NCBI GenBank assembly: GCA_031401675.1
Contig: JANNRR010000150.1
Location: forward strand, 13,533 to 77,532
DNA: 64,000 nt
From: JANNRR01 sp031401675
GTDB lineage: Bacteria; Pseudomonadota; Alphaproteobacteria; Rhodobacterales; Rhodobacteraceae
Direction: 5' to 3'
Numbering within the stretch: the first letter of the stretch is position 1; every line of letters begins with the position of its first letter. This document shows, piece after piece, positions 8,402 to 16,517 of the stretch. Under the pieces are notes generated by a model. That model saw only the letters and a program-made list of their open reading frames with translations. It did not search any database and had not been told where the DNA came from. The translations under genes and the position numbers were made by a program.

Positions 8402-9883
8402 GTGAATCTTCAGGCCACAACTTCGTCCCGGCGTCCGGCCGCGCTGCCACGCCTGCTGCTGGCCGCCGCATTGGGGCTGGCACTGGTACTGCCGCAGACC
8501 GCGATGGTTCATGCACGGGGAGCACCCGAAAGCTTTGCCGATCTGGCCGAACTGATCAGCCCGTCGGTGGTGAACATCACCACTTCGACCACTGTCGCCT
8601 CGCCCGCAGACGGCGAAGGCCCGATGGTCCCGCCCGGCTCGCCGTTCGAGGATTTCTTTCGCGACTTCCTGGACCGCCAGGGCGAAGGCGACGGGCAGGA
8701 GCGCGCGCCCCGCCGGTCCGAGGCGCTGGGTTCGGGCTTCGTGATCTCGGCCGACGGCTACATCGTCACCAACAACCACGTGATCGAAGGCGCCGACGAA
8801 ATCGAGGTCGAGTTCTTCGGCGGCGACCGTTTGCCCGCCAAGGTCGTGGGCACTGATCTGAAAACCGACATCGCGCTTCTGAAAGTCATCAGCGAGACAC
8901 CGCTGCCGTTCGTCAGCTTTGGCGACAGCGACGTGATGCGGGTCGGCGACTGGGTGGTGGCGATGGGCAACCCGCTGGGGCAGGGATTTTCGGTCAGCGC
9001 CGGCATCGTTTCGGCCCGCAACCGCGCCCTGTCGGGCACCTATGACGATTTTCTGCAAACCGACGCGGCGATCAACCGCGGCAACTCGGGCGGGCCGCTG
9101 TTCAACATGGATGGTCAGGTGATCGGCGTGAACACCGCGATCCTGTCGCCCAACGGCGGCTCGATCGGCATCGGGTTTTCAATGGCCTCCAACGTCGTCA
9201 GCCAGGTCGTGGACCAGTTGCAGAAATATGGTGAAACCCGTCGCGGCTGGCTGGGTGTCAAGATTCAGGATGTGACCCCGGATGTTGCCGACGCCATCGG
9301 ACTGGCCACGGCATCTGGTGCACTGGTGACCGACGTGCCGGAGGGTCCGGCGATGGATGCCGGGGTCAAGTCGGGCGATGTGATCACCTCGTTCGACGGG
9401 GTCACGGTCGGCGATACCAGGGAACTGGTGCGCCGGGTCGGCAACACCGAGGTCGGCAAGGCGGTCGACATCGTGGTGTTCCGCGACGGCAAGGTCGAGA
9501 ATCTGAAGATCACGCTGGGTCGCCGCGAACTGGCCGAAGGCGAACAGCCGGTGCCGGCGGCGGCCGAGAAACCGGCGGAACCGGTGATCACCGAATTGCT
9601 GGGTCTGACCCTCAGCCCGGTGACACCGGAACTGGCGACCGAACTGGGGCTGAAGCCGGACGACAAGGGTCTGGTGGTCAGCAAGGTCGACGAGGCATCC
9701 GAGGCCTTCAAGAAGGGCCTGCGGGTCGGTGATCTGATCACCGAGGCGGGCCAGCAGATGGTCACCTCGGCCGCCGAACTTCAGGACCGCGTGACCGAGG
9801 CCAAAGACGCCGGGCGCAAATCGGTGCTGCTTCTGATCCGCCGCGCTGGCGAGCCGCGGTTCGTGGCGCTGTCGGTCGAATGA
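8402..9883 (+). CDS. degP: Do-family serine endopeptidase (DegP/HtrA)
   Basis: Periplasmic protease and chaperone that degrades misfolded envelope proteins. The 493 residues have a signal peptide (basic start, hydrophobic core about 16-34, likely cut after VHA or so), a trypsin-like domain with the triad His126 (TNNHV), Asp156 (TDIALL) and Ser229 (GNSGGP), then two PDZ domains (about 270-360 and 395-485). An acidic, Arg-containing segment at about 85-106 corresponds to the LA loop. The GTG start has AAAGGAG six bases before it. It is the last gene of the cluster, with a strong terminator after it and its own RpoH-type promoter. Confidence 0.95.
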   Translation: MNLQATTSSRRPAALPRLLLAAALGLALVLPQTAMVHARGAPESFADLAELISPSVVNITTSTTVASPADGEGPMVPPGSPFEDFFRDFLDRQGEGDGQERAPRRSEALGSGFVISADGYIVTNNHVIEGADEIEVEFFGGDRLPAKVVGTDLKTDIALLKVISETPLPFVSFGDSDVMRVGDWVVAMGNPLGQGFSVSAGIVSARNRALSGTYDDFLQTDAAINRGNSGGPLFNMDGQVIGVNTAILSPNGGSIGIGFSMASNVVSQVVDQLQKYGETRRGWLGVKIQDVTPDVADAIGLATASGALVTDVPEGPAMDAGVKSGDVITSFDGVTVGDTRELVRRVGNTEVGKAVDIVVFRDGKVENLKITLGRRELAEGEQPVPAAAEKPAEPVITELLGLTLSPVTPELATELGLKPDDKGLVVSKVDEASEAFKKGLRVGDLITEAGQQMVTSAAELQDRVTEAKDAGRKSVLLLIRRAGEPRFVALSVE

Positions 9884-9904
9884 CCGGGTAAGACTTCTAC
9901 GGCC

Positions 9905-9930
9905 AAGGGGCCCTGCCGGGGCCCCTTTTT
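9905..9930 (+). terminator. Rho-independent terminator after degP
   Basis: Arms AAGGGGCCC and GGGCCCCTT form a nine-base-pair stem with a five-base loop (TGCCG), ending in a run of T. It starts 21 bases after the degP stop codon. The gene beyond runs towards it on the minus strand. Confidence 0.9.
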
Positions 9931-9956
9931 CCTGCCTTGCCAATGGATTGGCGGCC

Positions 9957-10316
9957 CTACGGCTTCACCATCGGCAGCCCGATGTCGAACTGGCGGAAAT
10001 CCTTGCCGGACATGGTGATGCAGCCGGTCAGTCCGCCCCCGTCCGGGGCGGGGGCCAGTTCCATCAACAGCCATTCTCCGGTCGCCGGCCGCACCCAGAA
10101 CTGGTACGGCGTTGCCTTTTCGCCCACAGACCGGAAATCGGAATGGAACTGGAACTCTGCCAGCTTCATGTCCTTGATCGCCGTCGCATAAGTGTCGCAC
10201 CCCGAGGATTGCGCGTCTGCCGCCACAGAGGCCAGCAGCAGCATCAGCCCCGGAAGCAGACCGACCCGCAGCGACCTGCGCCACTTGTCCCGGCAAGATT
10301 GCTCCGCCTCGTTCAT
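9957..10316 (-). CDS. Secreted hypothetical protein
   Basis: A 119-residue product from the ATG at 10316; an upstream in-frame start at 10403 would add an unlikely Arg/Ser-rich stretch. It has a signal peptide (basic RDKWRR, hydrophobic VGLLPGLMLLLASVA, cleavage near ADA-Q, residue 36) and a mature domain of about 83 residues with two Cys (SSGCDTY and LTGCITM) that could form a disulfide. I recognise no family. Downstream of a PG-binding lipoprotein gene on the same strand with an ~90-base gap, it may share an envelope role, but that is guesswork. Confidence 0.65.
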   Translation of the reverse strand: MNEAEQSCRDKWRRSLRVGLLPGLMLLLASVAADAQSSGCDTYATAIKDMKLAEFQFHSDFRSVGEKATPYQFWVRPATGEWLLMELAPAPDGGGLTGCITMSGKDFRQFDIGLPMVKP

Positions 10317-10407
10317 GTGATGCCCCGTATCGATGCCGCCGCCGCGATTCCCTGCGCATTTTAGGGCCTTTCTCGACGGGCGGGAACTGCTTTGACGGGT
10401 CATGACC

Positions 10408-10995
10408 CTAGTTCAGCGCTTCCCGGTCAAGCGCCACCAGTCCCAGTTGCCGGGCAGCCAACAGCGACAGCGTGCTGCTGTCCAGCCCCTGCGGTGCCTG
10501 AAACCGCCGGATGGCGCCGGCGGTCGCGGCGTCGATCACTCCGGTCACGGTGCCCCGGTACAGGCCCCGCACTTTCAGGGCGCGCTGCAGGGTCTCGACA
10601 AAGGCCGCGTCGATCAGGTCGGGGCAGGGGGTGCGGAACCAGACATCCTGCCGGTCGGTCACGATCCGCTGCCTTGTGCTGGTCTGAAACGTCGCAGGCA
10701 TCCGCACCGTCCCGTCCGGGTTCAGTTGCGCCGGTGTAACCTCGGCTTGTTCGGTCACGGTCTCGATCACCGCCGGTATCGTCTCGGCACCCCAGCAGAT
10801 GCCCGCAGCGGCATCGGACGCCGGGTTGCCACCCCGAACCAGTTCGCCCGCCAGAAGCCTGCCTGCCGGAATGGTCGACGATACCGGGGCGGCATCGCGG
10901 TCAGCGCCGGGCAGATCCGCCGCCGCGCAGGCAACCAGCACGACGCCAAGGGCCAGCAGCCATGCCGCAGCGCGGATCGGATGGGGTTTTGTCAT
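10408..10995 (-). CDS. Peptidoglycan-binding lipoprotein
   Basis: The 195-residue product begins with a lipoprotein signal ending in the lipobox LVAC (Cys23), so it should be lipid-anchored in the envelope. A low-complexity linker and a middle region with two Cys (GICWG and TPCPD) lead to a C-terminal peptidoglycan-binding-1 domain (about 130-190: ETLQRALKVRGLYRG...GVIDAATAGAIRRFQ). This is a non-catalytic module that docks proteins on the cell wall; no enzyme domain is visible. Same strand as the secreted gene at 9957-10316 and about 100 bases after the DnaE2 fragment. Confidence 0.8.
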   Translation of the reverse strand: MTKPHPIRAAAWLLALGVVLVACAAADLPGADRDAAPVSSTIPAGRLLAGELVRGGNPASDAAAGICWGAETIPAVIETVTEQAEVTPAQLNPDGTVRMPATFQTSTRQRIVTDRQDVWFRTPCPDLIDAAFVETLQRALKVRGLYRGTVTGVIDAATAGAIRRFQAPQGLDSSTLSLLAARQLGLVALDREALN

Positions 10996-11097
10996 TCTGC
11001 TCGCCGGTCTGATGCCAGTATGGCGGGCACGATAGCGGCTTCGCGCTGTTTGGGAAAGCCCGGCAGGCTCTGCCGCCGTCGGCGCGGTTGCCGGGAC

Positions 11098-11490
11098 CTA
11101 TGGCTGGTCGCCCGCGCGCACGCCATCCGGCGAAAACCCGGGCCGCAGCAATTCATCCAGCATCCACGAGATATCCTCGATCGTCTCGGCAACCACATGC
11201 ACCACCGACGCCTCGCGCTGCAGCCGCCCTGTCACCCGCAGCATGCGCCCGGCGATCACCGCGCGGCGGAACTGCTCATACTTCTGCGCCCAGACCACCA
11301 CGTTGCAGATGCCGGTCTCATCCTCCAGCGTCACGAAAATCACGCCCTTGGCGGTTCCGGGCCGCTGGCGCACCAGCACCAGCCCGGCCACCGTCACCCG
11401 CGCGCCATGCGCAGGTTCGTCCAGCCGCGCATTCGGGATGCAGGCAGGCGGGCGCGGCCAGGACCGGGGCAGGGGTGTGGGGATCATCAT
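11098..11490 (-). pseudogene. dnaE2: OB-fold remnant of error-prone DNA polymerase DnaE2 (ImuC)
   Basis: Only the last domain of DnaE2 remains. The segment RVTVAGLVLVRQRPGTAKGV, then FVTLEDETGICNVVVW and RVTGRLQREASVVHVVAETIEDIS, is the OB-fold that follows the polymerase domain in this ~1000-residue SOS mutagenesis enzyme. The polymerase, PHP and finger domains are absent; upstream in frame there is only non-homologous sequence before the ferredoxin gene on the other strand. Two ATGs at 11488-11490 and 11485-11487 would allow a free 130-residue OB-fold protein, so it could still be expressed, but no ribosome binding site stands out. No imuA or imuB is nearby. A decayed gene is the simplest reading. 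Confidence 0.7.
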
Positions 11491-11607
11491 CGAAACAAAG
11501 ATAGAACATGCGGCGGACGGATCAAGCCAATTCGCGCGCACTGGCAAAGTCCGTGTCAGTGTCCTATGTCGCGGGTGGCACGGATTGCAGCGTACACAGG
11601 AAACAGC

Positions 11608-11931
11608 ATGGCACGGATCACCTATATCGAATGGAACGGCAAAGCGCATGAGGTCAACGTGCCGAACGGCCTGACGGTGATGGAGGGCGCACGCGACAAC
11701 GGCATCCCCGGGATCGAGGCCGACTGCGGCGGTGCCTGTGCCTGTTCGACCTGCCATGTCTATGTCGACCCGGCCTGGGTGGGCAAACTGCCGAAAAAGG
11801 ACGCGATGGAAGAGGATATGCTGGATTTCGCCTACAAGCCCGATCCGGCGCGTTCGCGCCTGACCTGCCAGCTGAAAGTGTCGGATGCGCTGGACGGTCT
11901 GGTGGTCAACATGCCGGAAAAGCAGATATGA
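11608..11931 (+). CDS. fdxE: [2Fe-2S] ferredoxin, FdVI type
   Basis: A 107-residue soluble electron carrier of the adrenodoxin/ISC class. Cluster ligands are Cys40, Cys46, Cys49 (CGGACACSTC, spacing C-x5-C-x2-C) and Cys87 (LTCQL). Its length and sequence, including MEGARDNGIPGIEADCGG and the ending GLVV-MPEKQI, closely follow ferredoxin VI of Rhodobacter capsulatus as I remember it, which is why I use fdxE. CAGGAAACAGC precedes the ATG; longer in-frame extensions upstream are antisense to other genes and not coding-like. It stands alone; FdVI-type proteins are thought to serve P450 or Fe-S assembly, which the context does not resolve. Confidence 0.9.
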   Translation: MARITYIEWNGKAHEVNVPNGLTVMEGARDNGIPGIEADCGGACACSTCHVYVDPAWVGKLPKKDAMEEDMLDFAYKPDPARSRLTCQLKVSDALDGLVVNMPEKQI

Positions 11932-12104
11932 GGCAGCGGCGCAAACCCGGCTTCAAAGGGCCGAGTTTTGCAAGGCGGTCTGCCTGCGCAATGTGACTCA
12001 GATCCCGTTTGTTTTCGGAGAAATACTCCGTCTGGACAAGGCGGTTCGAAACCCCCACAGCCAGTCCTGCAGCAAACGGGCGGCGCAGGACAAGACCACC
12101 CTGC

Positions 12105-13367
12105 CTACAGCGCCCGCCAGCCGATATCGCGGCGGCAGAATCCCTGCGGCCAGTCCACGGCGTCCACCATCGCATAGGCCCGCGCCCGGGCTTCGGCCAG
12201 CGTTGCCCCGCGCGCCGTCAGGTTCAGGACCCGACCGCCATTGGCCAGCACGCGGCCCGCGTTTTCAATCGTTCCAGCGTGAAAGGCCATGTGAAAACTG
12301 TCCTCGGGCAGGCCGGCCAAACCCCTGATCTCGGCGCCTTTTTCATGGGGTCCCGGATAGCCCTGTGCCGCCATCACTACGGTCAGCGCATGGTCGTCTG
12401 CCCAGGTGACGCGACATTCCGCCAGCCGCCCCTCGGCGCAGGCCAGCAACAGATCCAGCACCTGCGCCCCCAGACGCAGCATCAGAACCTGGCATTCCGG
12501 ATCACCGAAGCGCGCGTTGTATTCCACCAGCCGCGCCCGGCCATCCGCCACCATCAGCCCGACATAAAGCACGCCGACATAGGGCGCGCCGCGCCGGGCC
12601 ATTTCGGCCAGCGTCGGGCCGACAATCTCGGCTAGCACCTGCGCCGTCACCGCATCGGTCAACACCGGTGCCGGCGAATAGGCCCCCATGCCGCCGGTAT
12701 TCGGCCCCCGGTCGCCGTCAAACGCCCGTTTGTGGTCCTGCGCCGTGCCGATCGGCAGCACGGTTTCGCCGTCGCACAGCACGAAATAGCTGGCTTCCTC
12801 GCCGGCCATGTACTCTTCGATCACCACCTCGGCCCCGGCGACCCCGAACGCGCCGCCCAGCATGTCATCGACCGCCGCCAGCGCCTCGGGCACGGTCATC
12901 GCGACCACGACACCCTTGCCCGCAGCCAATCCGTCCGCTTTGATCACGATCGGCGCGCCCGTGTGGGTCACGTAGTCGCGCGCCGCCCCGGCGTCGGTGA
13001 ACCGGGCATAGGCCGCCGTCGGCGCGCCGCAGGCGTCGCAGATCGCCTTGGCGAATGCTTTCGATGCTTCCAGCCGTGCCGCCGCCGCCGATGGCCCGAA
13101 TGTCAGTATTCCGGCATTGCGCAGATGATCCGACAGGCCGGCCGCCAGTGGAGCTTCCGGCCCGATCACCACGAAATCTATGGCATTCTCCTCGACGAAC
13201 ACCGCAACTGCTTCGCCGTCCAGGATGTCGATTTCCGCACATTCGGACAGTTGCGCGATCCCGGCGTTGCCCGGTGCCACGATCAGCCGGTCGCACTTCG
13301 GATTCTGCTTGATGGCCCAGGCCAGGCTATGCTCGCGGCCACCGCTGCCCAGGATCAGAATGTTCAT
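12105..13367 (-). CDS. purD: Phosphoribosylamine-glycine ligase
   Basis: Second step of de novo purine synthesis: joins phosphoribosylamine and glycine using ATP to give GAR. The 420-residue ATP-grasp enzyme starts with MNILILGSGGREHSLAWA (N-domain dinucleotide-like loop), has the ATP-grasp lid segment with IKADGLAAGKGVVVA, the metal and substrate loop NTGGMGAYSP, and the VEYNARFGDPECQ signature. The ATG at 13367 is chosen because the family begins there; the 20 residues before it are not homologous. It is divergent from xseA with only 69 bases between the two starts. Confidence 0.96.
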   Translation of the reverse strand: MNILILGSGGREHSLAWAIKQNPKCDRLIVAPGNAGIAQLSECAEIDILDGEAVAVFVEENAIDFVVIGPEAPLAAGLSDHLRNAGILTFGPSAAAARLEASKAFAKAICDACGAPTAAYARFTDAGAARDYVTHTGAPIVIKADGLAAGKGVVVAMTVPEALAAVDDMLGGAFGVAGAEVVIEEYMAGEEASYFVLCDGETVLPIGTAQDHKRAFDGDRGPNTGGMGAYSPAPVLTDAVTAQVLAEIVGPTLAEMARRGAPYVGVLYVGLMVADGRARLVEYNARFGDPECQVLMLRLGAQVLDLLLACAEGRLAECRVTWADDHALTVVMAAQGYPGPHEKGAEIRGLAGLPEDSFHMAFHAGTIENAGRVLANGGRVLNLTARGATLAEARARAYAMVDAVDWPQGFCRRDIGWRAL

Positions 13368-13436
13368 GAACCGGCACCCTTTCCGCCGCACTGCGGGCGT
13401 TCTAAGGTGGCCCGACGCAGCATGCAAGGCGCGCCC

Positions 13437-15023
13437 ATGTCCGAGCTATTCGAAGACGACGGCCCCGGCCCGGGCCCCGCCCCCGGTCAGAACGCACCAG
13501 AATATACCGTCTCCGAGATATCCGGCGCGGTAAAGCGGGTGATCGAGGGCGAGTTCGGGCTGGTCAGGGTCCGTGGCGAAATCAGCCGGGTATCGCGTCC
13601 GGCATCGGGGCATTTCTACTTTGACCTGAAGGATGACCGCGCCTCGATCTCAGCCATCATCTGGAAAGGCCAGGCCGCCAAACTGAAGCTTCGCCCCGAG
13701 GAGGGGATCGAAGTGGTGGCGACCGGTCGGCTGACCACCTTTCCCGGCCAGTCGAAATATCAGATGATCGTCGAGGATCTCGCCCCGGCCGGGGTCGGCG
13801 CGCTGATGCTGATGCTGGAAAAGCGCCGGGCGGCGCTGGCCGCCGAGGGGCTGTTCGAGGCAGGCCGCAAGCTGCCGATCCCCTATCTTCCGGACGTGAT
13901 CGGCGTCATCACCTCGCCCTCCGGTGCGGTGATCCGCGATATCCTGCACCGGCTTCGCGACCGCTTTCCCAGTCAGGTGGTGATCTGGCCGGTCGCCGTT
14001 CAGGGCGATAAATGCGCGCCCGAAGTGGCGGCGGCGATCCGGGGCTTCAATGCGATCCCCCCCGGCCCCCACCCCGGCGGCCCGACGGCAGCCCGTCCGG
14101 TGCCGCGCCCCGATCTGATCATCGTGGCGCGCGGCGGCGGCTCGATCGAGGACCTGTGGGGCTTCAACGAGGAAATCGTGGTCAGGGCGGCGGCAGACAG
14201 CAGGATCCCGCTGATTTCGGCGGTGGGTCATGAAACCGATACCACCCTGCTCGACTTTGCCGCAGATCGCCGCGCCCCCACGCCAACGGCGGCGGCGGAA
14301 ATGGCGGTGCCGGTGCGGCTGGAGCTTCTGGCCTGGGCCGACCAGCAGCAGGCCCGGCTGATGCGCGCCCTGTCGCAGGCGACGGCAGCGCGCGGCCAGC
14401 GCCTGCGCGATCTGGCCCGGGCCTTGCCGCGCCCGGAAACCCTGCTGTCGCTGGCCCGGCAGCGCTTCGATCAGTGGGCAGACCGGCTGCCCGCAGCCCT
14501 GCGCGCCGCTGCCACCGCCAAGCGCGCGCGGTTCAATTCGGTGGCGGCGCTGATGCGGCCCGACCTTCTGACCCGGTTCATCGGTCAGGAAAGGCGGCAG
14601 ATGAACGACCGCTTTGCCCGCCTGTCCCCGGGCTTGCGGCGCCGGCTGGAGGCGCAGCGGCGCGATCTGGCCGGGGTCGTGGCCCGGCTACGGCCCGAAG
14701 CGCTGGCCCGTGACCTGACGCAGAAGGCGCGGGCGCTGGACAACATCGGCCAGCGCCTGTCGCTGCGGTCGCGCGCCCAGCTGGCAGCCTGGCGCACCCG
14801 GCTGGATGCGGTCGAGCGTCTGCGCCAGACCCTTGGCTACGAGGCGACGCTGCAACGCGGCTACGCCGTGGTGCGCGGTGACGGCAAGGTGATCAAGACC
14901 CGTGTCGAAGCGGAAAAGGCGGCGGCGCTGGAAATCCAGTTTCAGGATGGCCGCCTGCCGCTCGGCCCGCGCCAGTCCCGCAAACCGGCCAAACCCGCCC
15001 CGGATCAGGGCAGCCTGTTCTGA
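13437..15023 (+). CDS. xseA: Exodeoxyribonuclease VII large subunit
   Basis: Large subunit of ExoVII, an ATP-independent single-strand exonuclease acting from both ends. The 528 residues contain the N-terminal OB domain (about 20-115: YTVSEISGAVKRVIEGEFG...VRGEISR), the catalytic core with GVITSPSGAVIRDIL, ARGGGSIEDLWGFNEE and SAVGHETD, and a long Arg/Ala-rich coiled coil (about 290-460) that binds small subunits. A Pro/Gly-rich insert sits in the core near residue 205 (PPGPHPGGPTAARP), where homologues usually have a shorter loop. AAGG lies about seven bases before the ATG; another in-frame ATG at 13422 is possible. No xseB is seen nearby. Confidence 0.95.
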   Translation: MSELFEDDGPGPGPAPGQNAPEYTVSEISGAVKRVIEGEFGLVRVRGEISRVSRPASGHFYFDLKDDRASISAIIWKGQAAKLKLRPEEGIEVVATGRLTTFPGQSKYQMIVEDLAPAGVGALMLMLEKRRAALAAEGLFEAGRKLPIPYLPDVIGVITSPSGAVIRDILHRLRDRFPSQVVIWPVAVQGDKCAPEVAAAIRGFNAIPPGPHPGGPTAARPVPRPDLIIVARGGGSIEDLWGFNEEIVVRAAADSRIPLISAVGHETDTTLLDFAADRRAPTPTAAAEMAVPVRLELLAWADQQQARLMRALSQATAARGQRLRDLARALPRPETLLSLARQRFDQWADRLPAALRAAATAKRARFNSVAALMRPDLLTRFIGQERRQMNDRFARLSPGLRRRLEAQRRDLAGVVARLRPEALARDLTQKARALDNIGQRLSLRSRAQLAAWRTRLDAVERLRQTLGYEATLQRGYAVVRGDGKVIKTRVEAEKAAALEIQFQDGRLPLGPRQSRKPAKPAPDQGSLF

Positions 15024-15143
15024 CCGGGGCGGTCCCCCGGCAAGTCGCAGGTAGATTTTTCGCTTGCTTTCAGGCAGGATAGAGACCGGGGCGAGCCCGA
15101 AGCCGACCAGCCCGCAGCTTTCCCCGTGGTCCCGCGACCGCCA

Positions 15144-15180
15144 GGCAAATCCATTTGCCGACGCCGTCGTCACCGACGGC
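15144..15180. promoter_or_regulatory. Palindrome plus hairpin upstream of the RTX gene
   Basis: GGCAAATCCATTTGCC (15144-15159) is a palindrome with two central bases. It is followed within four bases by a seven-base-pair hairpin GCCGTCG-TCAC-CGACGGC (15163-15180). They lie 47-83 bases before the start of the RTX protein. The first could be a dimeric-regulator operator, the second an RNA hairpin in the leader; there is no T-run, so not a normal terminator. Both readings are inference. Confidence 0.4.
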
Positions 15181-15226
15181 ACCCCGTCCAGATCAATTCG
15201 ACCAATCCGGAATAGGAGTATCAGGA

Positions 15227-16054
15227 ATGACTGTCTTTATCGGCACCACTGGCAACAACACCGCCACCACCGACCGTTTCGTACTCAACGGCTTTACCAG
15301 CGGCGTGGTGTTCGGCAACATCGATGATCAGTTGCTGGTCGATCTGAACGGCGACATATTCTACGCCGACCTCGGCAATGACCGGATCGTCGCCGGCAGC
15401 GGCCACGACGTGATTCTGGGTGGCGGCGGCAATGATTTCATCGATGGCAGCGGCGGCAACGATTTCATGGATGGCGGCACCGGCATCGATACCATGCGCT
15501 ACACCGGTGCTGTCGGCTATGACTGGAACATGGTCACCGGCAAGACCAGCCTGTGGTTGAGCGGCGAGTATGCCTACAACTTCGAGAATGCCATCACCGG
15601 CAGCGGGGCCGACAGCGTCACCGGCACGGCAGGCGCCAACCTGATCCAGACTCACGGCGGCAACGACAGTGTGAATGCCGGGGCGGGCAACGATACGCTC
15701 TATGGCGGGCTTGGCAACGATACCCTTCGGGGCGGCACCGGCAATGATGTCTTTGTGTTAAACACGGCCCTGAATTCCGCCACCAACACCGACCGGTTGT
15801 CGGATTTCAATCCGGCCAACGACACGATCCACCTGCAGGATACGGTCTTTACCGCCCTGACCGAAGGGTTCGTGGCCTTTGGTCAGTTCCGGGTCGGCGC
15901 TGTTGCGCTCAGCCCGCTCGACCGCATCCTCTACAACCCCTTGACCGGCGATCTGTCCTACGATGCGAATGGCAGCGCTGCCGGTGCGCCGGTGCGATTT
16001 GCCCATGTCAATCCGGGCACAGCCATCACCATTGCCGATTTTCTGGCGGTCTGA
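15227..16054 (+). CDS. RTX-type calcium-binding protein, probably secreted by a type I system
   Basis: A 275-residue acidic, Gly/Asn/Asp-rich protein. Hemolysin-type nonapeptides (GGxGxDxxx) form two blocks: residues about 50-88 (LGNDRIVAGSGHDVILGGGG, ending near GGTGID) and about 143-175 (GGND...GAGNDTLYGGLGNDTL). After the second block comes DVFVLNTALN, a typical entry into a C-terminal secretion region, and the end lacks charged residues (ITIADFLAV). There is no N-terminal signal peptide. AGGAGTATCAGGA precedes the ATG. No ABC exporter or membrane-fusion protein is nearby, so it must use one encoded elsewhere. No enzymatic or adhesive domain is recognisable. Confidence 0.8.
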   Translation: MTVFIGTTGNNTATTDRFVLNGFTSGVVFGNIDDQLLVDLNGDIFYADLGNDRIVAGSGHDVILGGGGNDFIDGSGGNDFMDGGTGIDTMRYTGAVGYDWNMVTGKTSLWLSGEYAYNFENAITGSGADSVTGTAGANLIQTHGGNDSVNAGAGNDTLYGGLGNDTLRGGTGNDVFVLNTALNSATNTDRLSDFNPANDTIHLQDTVFTALTEGFVAFGQFRVGAVALSPLDRILYNPLTGDLSYDANGSAAGAPVRFAHVNPGTAITIADFLAV

Positions 16055-16100
16055 CGCCCGGGGCATCCCGGCGGCCGGCCGCTCAGCCCGGCCGAAATGG

Positions 16101-16517
16101 TCAAACCCCCAGATCCGGTCCGGGGCAGGCCATCGGATCGGAGGTCTGTTCGACCTCGATCAACTCGCTGCCCAGGTCCGAGCCTTCGAACCGCGCCCTG
16201 AGCCCGCCCGGCTCGTTGAAAAAGGTCCAGCACTGCGGCCCGTCGGGCGGCCCGTCATAGACAAAGCAGATCAGCGGCCCTTGTTCGTACCAGCTGCCGG
16301 AGCGGCATTCGTCGCCCAGATAGGCCCACTGCACCCGCCGGCCGGTCAGATACTGCTCGATGCCGTAGGGTTGCCCGGATGCGGCATAGGTCAGGGTCTT
16401 GCCGGTGGTATAGCTCTCGAACTCCGCAGCCGTCATCGGCTCGGCGGCCTGCGCGGGCGGTGCCAGCAGCAGCGTGCCAGCGAGGGCGAAGCGATAGGCA
16501 GTTGCGGCAAGTGTCAT
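16101..16517 (-). CDS. Secreted hypothetical protein
   Basis: A 138-residue product from ATG 16517, with a signal peptide (about residues 1-25, ending PPAQAAE). The mature part has TAAEFESYTTGKTLTY at its start and four Cys (GDECRSG, LICFVYD, PQCWTFF, MACPG) suited to two disulfides. Proteins with this pattern seem widespread as unnamed secreted proteins in Rhodobacteraceae, but I cannot name a family or function. It is convergent with the RTX gene. A longer in-frame start at 16685 adds a segment with no signal and is unlikely. Confidence 0.7.
   Translation of the reverse strand: MTLAATAYRFALAGTLLLAPPAQAAEPMTAAEFESYTTGKTLTYAASGQPYGIEQYLTGRRVQWAYLGDECRSGSWYEQGPLICFVYDGPPDGPQCWTFFNEPGGLRARFEGSDLGSELIEVEQTSDPMACPGPDLGV

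Noticed and set aside
7097..9058. 653-residue open frame on the minus strand opposite hflC and degP
   Set aside because: Antisense shadow; both genes on the plus strand show clear catalytic or family motifs.
10402..11607. In-frame N-terminal extension of the ferredoxin (about 400 residues)
   Set aside because: It runs antisense to a lipoprotein and the DnaE2 fragment and lacks any domain. The ferredoxin starts at 11608 with a ribosome binding site and matches FdVI length.
12036..12060. GGTTCGAAACCCC, a tRNA T-arm-like sequence
   Set aside because: The T-stem does not pair over five bases and no acceptor, D or anticodon arm surrounds it.
12732..13436. In-frame N-terminal extension of xseA
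   Set aside because: It is opposite purD; ExoVII large subunits begin near the chosen start at 13437.
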